The notes under the pieces are model-generated. The model saw nothing but the letters and a program-made list of their open reading frames with translations, made no database searches and was not told where the DNA came from. Shown one piece after another: positions 1 through 6,611 of a DNA stretch of 44,535 bases (the first letter of the stretch is position 1; each line of letters opens with the position of its first letter). The translations under genes and the position numbers were made by a program. The stretch lies in contig NZ_JAEFCF010000007.1 of assembly GCF_016405985.1 (NCBI RefSeq), positions 1-44,535 of the forward strand, given 5' to 3'. This DNA is from Paracoccus sp. IB05 (GTDB lineage Bacteria; Pseudomonadota; Alphaproteobacteria; Rhodobacterales; Rhodobacteraceae).

Positions 1-96
1 CCGGCACCAGAAACGGCAACACCGCCATATCCGGCCTCCGGTTCCGCTTCGCTCCACCTCCGTCCGGATATGGCGGCGATGGGCTTAATCCACTAA
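1..96 (+). CDS. IS3-family transposase OrfB, C-terminal 31 residues (partial)
   Basis: This is the final 31 codons of a gene whose 5' part lies to the left of the window. Frame 1 is open from the first base to TAA at 94-96. The PAPE-containing, low-complexity tail lies after the DDE integrase core in IS3-family transposases, so no catalytic residue is visible here. Whether the gene is intact cannot be judged. It would act in cut-and-circularise transposition of its own element. Confidence 0.45.
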   Translation, partial: PAPETATPPYPASGSASLHLRPDMAAMGLIH

Positions 97-130
97 CAAA
101 CCAATCGGTCCACTCCGTGGGGGAAGGTCA
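1..130 (+). mobile_element. 3' end of an IS3-family insertion sequence
   Basis: The window begins inside an insertion sequence. Bases 1-96 are an open frame ending in TAA whose translation begins PAPETATPPYPA, the kind of Pro/Ala-rich tail that follows the 'GYRPPAPE' stretch at the C-terminus of IS3-family OrfB transposases. It is followed by about 34 bases ending in CCGTGGGGGAAGGTCA, which look like the terminal inverted repeat of such elements (ends in CA; a GGACCAC/CACTC...GGGGG pattern is usual). The element's outer end is therefore placed near base 130. A 13-bp inverted repeat (22-34 with 64-76) lies within the coding tail. Assignment relies on remembered family features; the rest of the element is outside the window. 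Confidence 0.55.
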
Positions 131-705
131 GTTCGGCCCCGCCTCCTTACGGCAGACGCGATACTCGATGCCATTGGCGCGGACCGGCACCGAAAAAAGC
201 CCCCCAATCTGCACTGAGGAACTGGCAAGAGCGGCTGCTGTGGTATTGAAGCTGCACTATCGCGCAGGCAACAGCCTTATTTTGTTGGTTGATGTGCCCA
301 GTAGGCGCCGTCTTGAGCACTTGGCTCGACCAGGCTTCAAAGCCTCTTAAACGGCCATTATCGGGCCGTCCTGCATGACACGCCGTTTGGGCCTGTTTAT
401 AGGCCCAGAACCTCCGGAAACCCCTGATTTTGTTGACCTGTCCGGCATCTTCCGGGGTCAGTTGGGGTCTTCCGGTATCCCTGAAAGAATAGGTGTCACA
501 CATCACTGAGGGGTCCCTTTTAGGCGACGTGCAGGGGGCACAATTCAACGCTGATTGACGCCTCAATGGCGGAAGGTATCGAATTATTTGACAATGCCAG
601 CCCTGAGGCGTCGTCACCCCTGTTGAATTTTCTGCGTGGGGATGACTACAGGACTGTAAACAGGGCTTGAAGCCAGTGAGCTCCTGCGTATAGACAGCCC
701 GTGAT
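131..705. other. Gene-poor stretch between IS end and tRNA-Ser
   Basis: No frame here gives a convincing protein: the open frames on either strand lack a ribosome-binding site and any recognisable motif. What can be seen: a 7-bp perfect hairpin TGGGCCT/AGGCCCA at 388-407; a repeated CTTCCGG around 450-475; and GAGGGGTCCCTTTTAGGC near 507-524, which resembles the short GGGTCCCTTTT repeats found at ends of some IS21-family elements. The base composition is lower in GC than the core genes to the right. The best description is decayed mobile DNA upstream of a tRNA, without firm proof. Confidence 0.3.
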
Positions 706-795
706 GGACAGTTGGCCGAGTGGTCGAAGGCGCACGCCTGGAAAGTGTGTAGGCGGGGAACCGTCTCGAGGGTTCGAATCCCTCACTGTCCGCCA
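706..795 (+). tRNA. tRNA-Ser (anticodon GGA)
   Basis: A complete class II tRNA. The acceptor arms GGACAGT (706-712) and ACTGTCC (785-791) pair perfectly, followed by G discriminator and an encoded CCA (793-795). The D-arm begins GGCCGAGTGG, the anticodon loop reads CTGGAAA giving anticodon GGA, a long variable arm (GTAGGCGGGGAACCGTC) is present as expected for tRNA-Ser, and the T-loop is GGTTCGAATCC. It decodes UCC/UCU serine codons. tRNA-Ser genes are common integration targets; no repeat of its 3' end was found by eye further to the right. Confidence 0.95.
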
Positions 796-966
796 CTTAT
801 TGCTTTTAAACTATTGATTTTACTGAATAATATCGGCATTCTTAAACTTTATTCCACCAGCACTTCCCCCATTCAGCTGCGGATCATCACGGAACATAGC
901 GGAATCGACTTCACCGGTTTGTGATGATTTCACCCCCGACCGAAGCCGGGGGCGGAGTTCAAAATG

Positions 967-1122
967 TCACCCCAGAACGCTGTAGACGTGACTGTAGCTG
1001 CGGTTGAGATACCGGCCAATCGCCCGGAAGCTCGCGCCGCCGTCACGCAACTCAGCCATCATCTGGCGCTCTTTCGCAGTGAGCAGGCGTCCACCTCGGA
1101 CAGGGGCGCGAGACCTCGACAT
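967..1122 (-). pseudogene. 51-residue helix-turn-helix ORF, likely remnant
   Basis: Reading leftward from ATG at 1122 gives a 51-residue product, MSRSRAPVRGGRLLT and onward, ending at TGA. Its second half (LTAKERQMMAELRDGGASF, then RAIGRYLNRSYSHVYSVL) has the pattern of a short helix-turn-helix of the kind found at the C-terminus of resolvases/invertases or the N-terminus of IS30-type transposases. There is no clear Shine-Dalgarno sequence and nothing recognisable upstream in frame. I therefore read it as the surviving DNA-binding end of a broken recombinase or transposase gene. A genuine micro-protein is the alternative. Confidence 0.35.
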
Positions 1123-1367
1123 TGCGGAGAGTGTGCTGCGCCGCCGGAGGCGGGAGCTGACCGCGGGGCGAGGCGATGGGTCGGCAAACCAGGCCCTTTC
1201 CTTGCGCCTGCGTCAAGACAGACCTCTGCTCTGCGCTGTGCGGCGAACCATGGTCGTACAACCAGCGACTGTCAGCCGCGGATACCGACGGCGCGCTCCA
1301 GGCGGTCGGCGGGAAAGAAGACACCGGCCCTGCATCTTCAGGAACAGTCCGCCCTTTCGAGCCGGGC

Positions 1368-2327
1368 CTATTCCCCCTGCGGCTGGTCCAGAGCGGCGCT
1401 CATCCGTTGACGGCGGAACTCGGACGGCGTTTGGCCGGTGCGCTTGCGAAACGCCTTGTTGAAGGCGGAAAGCGAGCCGAATCCACTGTCCATCGCAATG
1501 TCGATGATGCTTTCTTCCTGCGCGCAAAGCCGCGACTGGGCGTAAGAGATCCGCATCAGGGTTACATAATCGCCCAGGCTCATCCCGGTCGACTTCTTGA
1601 AAATGCTCATCGCATATTTGGGGTGGATATCCGCGGACACCGCAATATCGACGGAATCAATATCCTCGCGGAAATTTTCGGCGATAAAGCGGCTGATGCG
1701 GTTCAGGCCCTGGAAACTCGGCAGCTCGCCCGAGTCGGTCCCGGCCTCTGATCCCGGCGGCTCGATCACATGATGCGGCTCGACCGTCAGCCTCTCGATC
1801 CGCAGCAAAAGCTCGTCAAGGGCCAGATTGGCCACGCGCGGGGCCTGCGACATCAGCTGTTCTTCGCGGCGCAGGAAGGCCGCGTCATCATCTGCCGCTG
1901 CATTGCTCGAGATCAGGATCGCCCCGGACATCAGGCGCTGCTGCGTCCGCGAGGACAGGCGCAGCCGAAAGAAATGGATCAGGGGCAGATGGATGGCATG
2001 GAAATAGGTGTCGACCTCGGTATCGATGACCCGATGCGGAACGCCGCCCCAGAACAGCGCCATCTGACCGGCAGACAGCCGCACCGTCAGTCCGTGTATC
2101 TCATAGACCAGGCTGCCGCGGAAAATGTAATTGACTTCAGCCTGCGCGTGCCAATGCGGAACCGTCATGATGCCGGGCTGTTCGCAGCTGAGCACCAGCT
2201 GGTTCGGCGTGCGCTCAACAACGCTTTTGCGCGGATCCCACATGCGTTTGCCAGGCGGGCCGCAGGCCGGCCCGGTGTCAACCGCGCCCAGTGTCACCGT
2301 CCCGGGGACAGGAGTGGGCTTGGCCAT
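1368..2327 (-). CDS. AraC-family transcriptional regulator, MelR-like
   Basis: A 319-residue regulator with an N-terminal cupin-type sensor domain (roughly residues 40-130, with HWHAQAEVNYIFRGSLVY and a GQMALFWGGVPH stretch closely resembling MelR of the melibiose operon) and a C-terminal double helix-turn-helix AraC domain (about 215-310, ending FRKRTGQTPSEFRRQR). It is transcribed away from the sugar transporter operon, the usual arrangement for a local activator that senses the imported sugar. The frame can be extended 12 codons to a TTG at 2363, but ATG at 2327 is preferred; neither has a strong ribosome-binding site. The 128-bp gap to the next gene holds CGAAT-N7-ATTCG (2343-2359), a possible but unproven operator half-site pair. 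Function as a regulator is secure; the inducer is inferred. Confidence 0.85.
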   Translation of the reverse strand: MAKPTPVPGTVTLGAVDTGPACGPPGKRMWDPRKSVVERTPNQLVLSCEQPGIMTVPHWHAQAEVNYIFRGSLVYEIHGLTVRLSAGQMALFWGGVPHRVIDTEVDTYFHAIHLPLIHFFRLRLSSRTQQRLMSGAILISSNAAADDDAAFLRREEQLMSQAPRVANLALDELLLRIERLTVEPHHVIEPPGSEAGTDSGELPSFQGLNRISRFIAENFREDIDSVDIAVSADIHPKYAMSIFKKSTGMSLGDYVTLMRISYAQSRLCAQEESIIDIAMDSGFGSLSAFNKAFRKRTGQTPSEFRRQRMSAALDQPQGE

Positions 2328-2455
2328 ATGCCGATAACGGGGCGAATTATTACTATTCGACAAGCCAGGCTCCGTTTTCGCTGAGACTCATGGGGCAGGC
2401 CCGCATGATGCTACGGTACAGCTCGGATTCGGGCAACTCTGTGGGAGGAGTCATC

Positions 2456-3742
2456 ATGAACATGCGCATTGCCTGCGCCCCCCTGGCCATTTGCATGGCG
2501 ATGTCGGGCAACCAATCCCTGGCCCAGGATCTTACGGGCGAAATCAAGATCTGGAGCTGGAACGTCGCCGCCTCGGCGATGGAAACGGTCGGGGCCGAGT
2601 TCATGGCCGCCAATCCCGGCGTGAAGGTGGTGGTCGAGGATCTGGGAAACCAGGGCGTCTATGACCGGATGCTGGCCGGATGCGCCGCGGGTGGCAATGA
2701 CCTGCCCGATCTAATGACGGTCGAGAACCACGAGGCGGAAATCTTCTGGACGCAGTTCCCGTCCTGCTTCGCCGATCTGAATGAGCTGGGTTACACCCCT
2801 GAAATGCAAGCGATTTTCCCGGAATTCAAGCGCGTCGAACTTGAATCCAACGGCGCGTCCTATGCGATGCCCTGGGATTCCGGTCCGGTGGTGATGTTCT
2901 ATCGCCGCGACATCTATGCCGCCGGCGGCGTCGATCCCGCGACCATCGTGACCTGGGCGGATTTCATCGCCGCGGGTGCCAGGATCCAGGCGGCAAGCCC
3001 GGGCGTGACCATGTCGCAGGCCGATCTCAACGGTGACACGGACTGGTTCCGCATGATCGCCAATGAACAGGGCTGCGGCTATTTCTCGGCTGACGGCCAG
3101 TCGATCAATATCAACGCCCCGGGCTGCGTCGCAGCACTTGACGCGCTCAGGTCACTTTACGACGCCGGCCTGCTGCGCTCGGCCAGCTGGGACGAGAAGA
3201 TCCAGTCGAACAACGCCTCGACGGTCGCGACGCAGATGTTCGGCGGCTGGTACGAAGGCTCGATCCGCACCACCTCGCCTGAGGAACAATCGGGACTCTG
3301 GGGCATGTATCTGATGCCGTCGGTCACCGCAGACGGCGGACGCGCGGCCAACCTTGGCGGCTCGTCTCTGGCAATGTCCGGCAGCTCGGACAACAAGGAA
3401 GCGGCCTTCGCCTTCCTCAAATTCGCGCTGGCGACCGACAAGGGCCAGATCACCATGCTGCGCGACTATGGCCTTGTGCCCTCGCTGCTCTCGTCCGCGA
3501 ATGATCCGTTCACCGCCGAGGGCCAGCCCTTCTGGGGCGACCAGCCGGTCTGGCAACTGGTGCTGGGCACCCTGCCGGCCATCAAGCCCAGCCATGGCAC
3601 CCCCTATTTCGGCGATGCTGATGCGGTGTTCCGCGCGGTGCAGCTCTCCTATCTGAACGGAGGCTATCCTGACGCCAAGGCGGCCCTGGACGACGCCGCC
3701 CAACAGATCGAACTGGTGACCGGCCTGCCCCTCGCGCAGTGA
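2456..3742 (+). CDS. Sugar ABC transporter, periplasmic substrate-binding protein
   Basis: A 428-residue extracytoplasmic solute-binding protein of family 1 (the maltose/lactose-binding superfamily). ATG at 2456 is chosen because GGGAGGAG lies just upstream and the product then begins with a signal peptide (MNMRIACAPLAICMAMSG, cleavage near NQSLA-QD). The mature start GEIKIWSWNVAASAM is the typical first strand. The SBP_bac_1 signature region (WDSGPVVMFYRRDIYAAGGV) follows near residue 145. It should capture an oligosaccharide in the periplasm and deliver it to the two permeases encoded next. Similarity in layout to LacE of the Agrobacterium lacEFGZK system suggests a galactoside, but specificity is not readable from sequence. 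First gene of the operon. Confidence 0.88.
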   Translation: MNMRIACAPLAICMAMSGNQSLAQDLTGEIKIWSWNVAASAMETVGAEFMAANPGVKVVVEDLGNQGVYDRMLAGCAAGGNDLPDLMTVENHEAEIFWTQFPSCFADLNELGYTPEMQAIFPEFKRVELESNGASYAMPWDSGPVVMFYRRDIYAAGGVDPATIVTWADFIAAGARIQAASPGVTMSQADLNGDTDWFRMIANEQGCGYFSADGQSININAPGCVAALDALRSLYDAGLLRSASWDEKIQSNNASTVATQMFGGWYEGSIRTTSPEEQSGLWGMYLMPSVTADGGRAANLGGSSLAMSGSSDNKEAAFAFLKFALATDKGQITMLRDYGLVPSLLSSANDPFTAEGQPFWGDQPVWQLVLGTLPAIKPSHGTPYFGDADAVFRAVQLSYLNGGYPDAKAALDDAAQQIELVTGLPLAQ

Positions 3743-3808
3743 CCGGCCGTTGATCTTACAGCCGGATCGCAAGGTCCGGCAGCCCACCTTTATCGCAGGG
3801 AGACACCG

Positions 3809-4669
3809 ATGCGTCGCAAGACCGGCACGGCTTATGGATTCCTCTCGCCTTATCTGTTGGTCTTCGCGATCTTCTGGATCTGGCCTATCTTCTATTCCTT
3901 CTGGCTTTCCTTTCTGAACACCCGCCAGCCCCCCTATACGTTCCGCCCCGACATGACCTGGGGCCGCCTGTTCCAGGATGCGGCGTTCCTGAACGCGATG
4001 AAGAACACCTTTATCGTGCTTCTGGTGCAGGTGCCGCTGATGATCGCCCTGGCCACGCTGATGGCGGTGCTGCTCAATTCCAGGCTGCTCAAGGCCAGGG
4101 GACTGATGCGATTTGCGTTCTTCGCCCCGGTCGTGGTGGGTGAGGTCGCATATGCCGCCGTGTTCCGGCTGATGTTCACCGCCGAGCGCGGCGTGGTCAA
4201 CAAGACGCTGGAATCGATCGGCCTGCCGCAGGTCGATTGGTTCTCGAACCCGACTGCCGCCATGGCCGTGCTGATGATGGCCGTCACCTGGAGATGGGCC
4301 GGCTACAACGCGATCCTCATCCTCTCGGGCCTGCAATCCATTCCCGACGATGTCTATGAGGCCGCAACGCTGGACCGCGTCTCTCCTGTCCGGCAGTTCT
4401 TCCACATCACGCTGCCGCTGCTGAAACCGGTGATCCTGTTCTGCATCATCCTGTCGATCATCGGCACCATGCAACTGTTCTCGGAACCCTTCCTGATCAC
4501 CAACCGCGGCGGCCCCGCAGGCGCGACGGAAACCCTGGGCCTGTTCCTCTACCGCCAGGGCTTCACCTCGCTGAACTTCGGCTACGCCTCTGCCATCGCC
4601 TATACGATCGCGGCCATTGCCGTCGCGATAGCTGGTCTCAACCTGCTTTTTGGAAGGGAAAAAGCATGA
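3809..4669 (+). CDS. Sugar ABC transporter permease (MalF/LacF type)
   Basis: A 286-residue inner-membrane permease with about six hydrophobic segments, beginning GFLSPYLLVFAIFWIWPIFY. The cytoplasmic EAA loop is clear: EAATLDRVSPVRQFFHITLP starting at Glu184, the site that docks on the ATPase. A GGAG ribosome-binding site lies upstream of ATG 3809. The gene sits 66 bases after the binding protein and its stop overlaps the next permease gene by 4 bases, so the two membrane subunits are translationally coupled. It should form half of the transmembrane channel for the sugar bound by the upstream gene product. Confidence 0.9.
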   Translation: MRRKTGTAYGFLSPYLLVFAIFWIWPIFYSFWLSFLNTRQPPYTFRPDMTWGRLFQDAAFLNAMKNTFIVLLVQVPLMIALATLMAVLLNSRLLKARGLMRFAFFAPVVVGEVAYAAVFRLMFTAERGVVNKTLESIGLPQVDWFSNPTAAMAVLMMAVTWRWAGYNAILILSGLQSIPDDVYEAATLDRVSPVRQFFHITLPLLKPVILFCIILSIIGTMQLFSEPFLITNRGGPAGATETLGLFLYRQGFTSLNFGYASAIAYTIAAIAVAIAGLNLLFGREKA

Positions 4670-5499
4670 CACGCAGCGGTTCCCGCCGGTTTCGCCAGAT
4701 CCTGCTGCACGCGGTCCTCGGGCCCCTTGCCCTGCTGTGGATCCTGCCGCTGTGGATCATGGTGGTCTTCGCCACCATGCCTTCGAACGCGATCTTCTCG
4801 CCAAACCTGAACCTCATTCCCGGCGACAGGTTCATGGAGAACTTCCGCGAGCTGCAGGCCGCCACCGGCTTTACCCGGACACTCCTGGTTTCAATCGTGG
4901 TCGCCACCGTCTCGACCGCGCTTTCGGTCATGCTGACCTCGATGGCCGGATGGGCGCTGGTCCGCTACAGGTTCAAGGGCCGCGCCATGGTGATCGCGCT
5001 GATCTTCGGGACCATGACACTGCCCTATTTCGTGGTGGTCATCCCGCAATTTATCATGGTCGCCCGTGACTTCGGCCTCTCCAACACCTGGTTTGCGCTG
5101 ATCGTCCCGCCGCTTTTCAACTCGCTCGGGGTGCTGTTCATGCGCCAGAGCTTTTCGATGATGCCGCACGAGCTGTTCGACGCCGCGCAGGTCGAGGGCG
5201 TGAAGGAGTGGCAGATCTTTACCCGGATTGCGCTGCCCCTGGCCAAGCCGACGCTGGCGGCGCTGTCGATCATCCTGTTCCTGGCCAGCTGGAACAACTA
5301 CCTTTGGCCGCTTCTGATCTCGAACCAGCCCGAGATGATGACCGCGCCTGTCGCGCTTGGCACGCTGATAGGTTTCACCCGCGTCTCATGGGGCGCGATC
5401 ATGGCCGGGGCGGTGCTGATGACCCTGCCGATGATCGTCGTCTTCATCTACCTGCAACGTTTCTTCATGTCCGGCATCACCGCCGGCGCCGTGAAATGA
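4666..5499 (+). CDS. Sugar ABC transporter permease (MalG/LacG type)
   Basis: A 277-residue permease of the CUT1 (oligosaccharide) class. It has an N-terminal membrane segment (LLHAVLGPLALLWILPLWIM), several further segments and the EAA loop FDAAQVEGVKEWQIFTRIAL followed by PLAKPTL. It ends with the hydrophobic IVVFIYLQRFFMSGITAGAVK-type tail characteristic of MalG homologues, where G(A/S)VK is the common last motif. It begins inside the stop region of the preceding permease (ATGA) and is followed 10 bases later by the ATPase gene. It forms the second half of the channel. Confidence 0.9.
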   Translation: MTRSGSRRFRQILLHAVLGPLALLWILPLWIMVVFATMPSNAIFSPNLNLIPGDRFMENFRELQAATGFTRTLLVSIVVATVSTALSVMLTSMAGWALVRYRFKGRAMVIALIFGTMTLPYFVVVIPQFIMVARDFGLSNTWFALIVPPLFNSLGVLFMRQSFSMMPHELFDAAQVEGVKEWQIFTRIALPLAKPTLAALSIILFLASWNNYLWPLLISNQPEMMTAPVALGTLIGFTRVSWGAIMAGAVLMTLPMIVVFIYLQRFFMSGITAGAVK

Positions 5500-5509
5500 G
5501 GGCTTCCAA

Positions 5510-6583
5510 ATGACTGGTGTCACCCTGCGCAACGTGCGCAAGCAATTCGGCTCGCTTCAAACCATCCATGGCGTTTCCTTTGATGTCGAGCCTGGAGAAT
5601 TCGTCGTCTTCGTCGGCCCCTCGGGCTGCGGCAAGTCCACCTTGCTGCGGATGATCGCCGGGCTCGAGGATATCTCGGGCGGCGAGATCGGCATCGGAGG
5701 CCGCGTGGTCAACGAGGTCGAGCCGGCCGACCGCGGCACGGCGATGGTGTTCCAGACCTACGCGCTTTATCCGCATATGACTGTGGCCGAGAACCTCTCG
5801 TTCGGCCTGCGGATGAACAAGAACCCGCAGGCGGACACCGAGCGCCGCGTGGCCGAGGCGGCCCGGATCCTGCAGATCGAACCGCTGCTGACCCGCAAGC
5901 CCAAGGCCCTCTCCGGCGGTCAGCGCCAGCGGGTCGCCATTGGCCGCGCCATTGTCCGCGAACCGCAGGTGTTCCTGTTCGACGAGCCTCTGTCGAACCT
6001 TGACGCCGAACTCAGGGTGCAGATGCGGGTGGAAATCTCACGCCTGCACTCGGAGCTGGGCGCGACGATGATCTATGTCACCCATGACCAGACCGAGGCC
6101 ATGACCATGGCCGACCGGATCGTTGTGCTGCGCGCGGGCCGGATCGAACAGATCGGCGCCCCGCTGGAACTTTACGACAACCCGGCGAACCAGTTCGTGG
6201 CCGGGTTCATCGGCAGTCCGCGGATGAACTTCTTCGCTGCCGAAAGCCAGGGAGGTGGCCGCTTCCGCCTGCCCCAGCAGGGCGGTGCCGAAATCGCGCT
6301 CAGCCTGACATCGCCGCCCGCGCCGGGGGCAATGGCAGTGGTCGGCGTCCGCCCCGAGCATTTCGTCGAGGCCGGGGCCGGGGCCTGTGATCTGTCGCTG
6401 ACCGTCGACGTTGCCGAGCATCTGGGCGCGACCAGCTATCTTTACGCAAACACCAAGGCCGGCGAACCCGTCGTCGCCCAACGCGCCGCCGCGCGCGAGG
6501 CAAGCGCCGGCGACCGCATTTCTGTGGCGATCCCGTCCGACCGAGCGCTGGCCTTCGCAGCCGATGGCGCCCGGATCTACTGA
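5510..6583 (+). CDS. Sugar ABC transporter ATP-binding protein (MalK/UgpC type)
   Basis: A 357-residue ATPase that powers the transporter. Visible motifs in order are Walker A GPSGCGKST (residues 36-44), the Q-loop in AMVFQTYALYPHM, ABC signature LSGGQRQRVAIGRA, Walker B VFLFDEPLSNLD and the switch histidine in YVTHDQTEAM. The C-terminal 110 residues form a TOBE/OB regulatory domain (GVRPEHF). Length matches MalK/UgpC/LacK. Because the transporter ATPase is encoded with its own permeases and binding protein, the system appears self-contained. It could also serve other CUT1 transporters, as MsmK-type ATPases do. The following glycosidase gene starts 28 bases downstream. Confidence 0.93.
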   Translation: MTGVTLRNVRKQFGSLQTIHGVSFDVEPGEFVVFVGPSGCGKSTLLRMIAGLEDISGGEIGIGGRVVNEVEPADRGTAMVFQTYALYPHMTVAENLSFGLRMNKNPQADTERRVAEAARILQIEPLLTRKPKALSGGQRQRVAIGRAIVREPQVFLFDEPLSNLDAELRVQMRVEISRLHSELGATMIYVTHDQTEAMTMADRIVVLRAGRIEQIGAPLELYDNPANQFVAGFIGSPRMNFFAAESQGGGRFRLPQQGGAEIALSLTSPPAPGAMAVVGVRPEHFVEAGAGACDLSLTVDVAEHLGATSYLYANTKAGEPVVAQRAAAREASAGDRISVAIPSDRALAFAADGARIY

Positions 6584-6611
6584 CATACCAAGCGAAAAAT
6601 CCGAGGAAGAT

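Noticed and set aside
147-617. Leftward open frame of 156 codons before tRNA-Ser
   Set aside because: No ribosome-binding site, no recognisable motif, residue composition unlike a folded protein; it runs through the stretch treated as decayed DNA.
3152-4672. Leftward 506-codon open frame opposite the binding-protein and permease genes
   Set aside because: It is antisense to two clear transporter genes; the product is rich in Arg, Gln, His and Gly, as expected for the reverse frame of GC-rich coding DNA.
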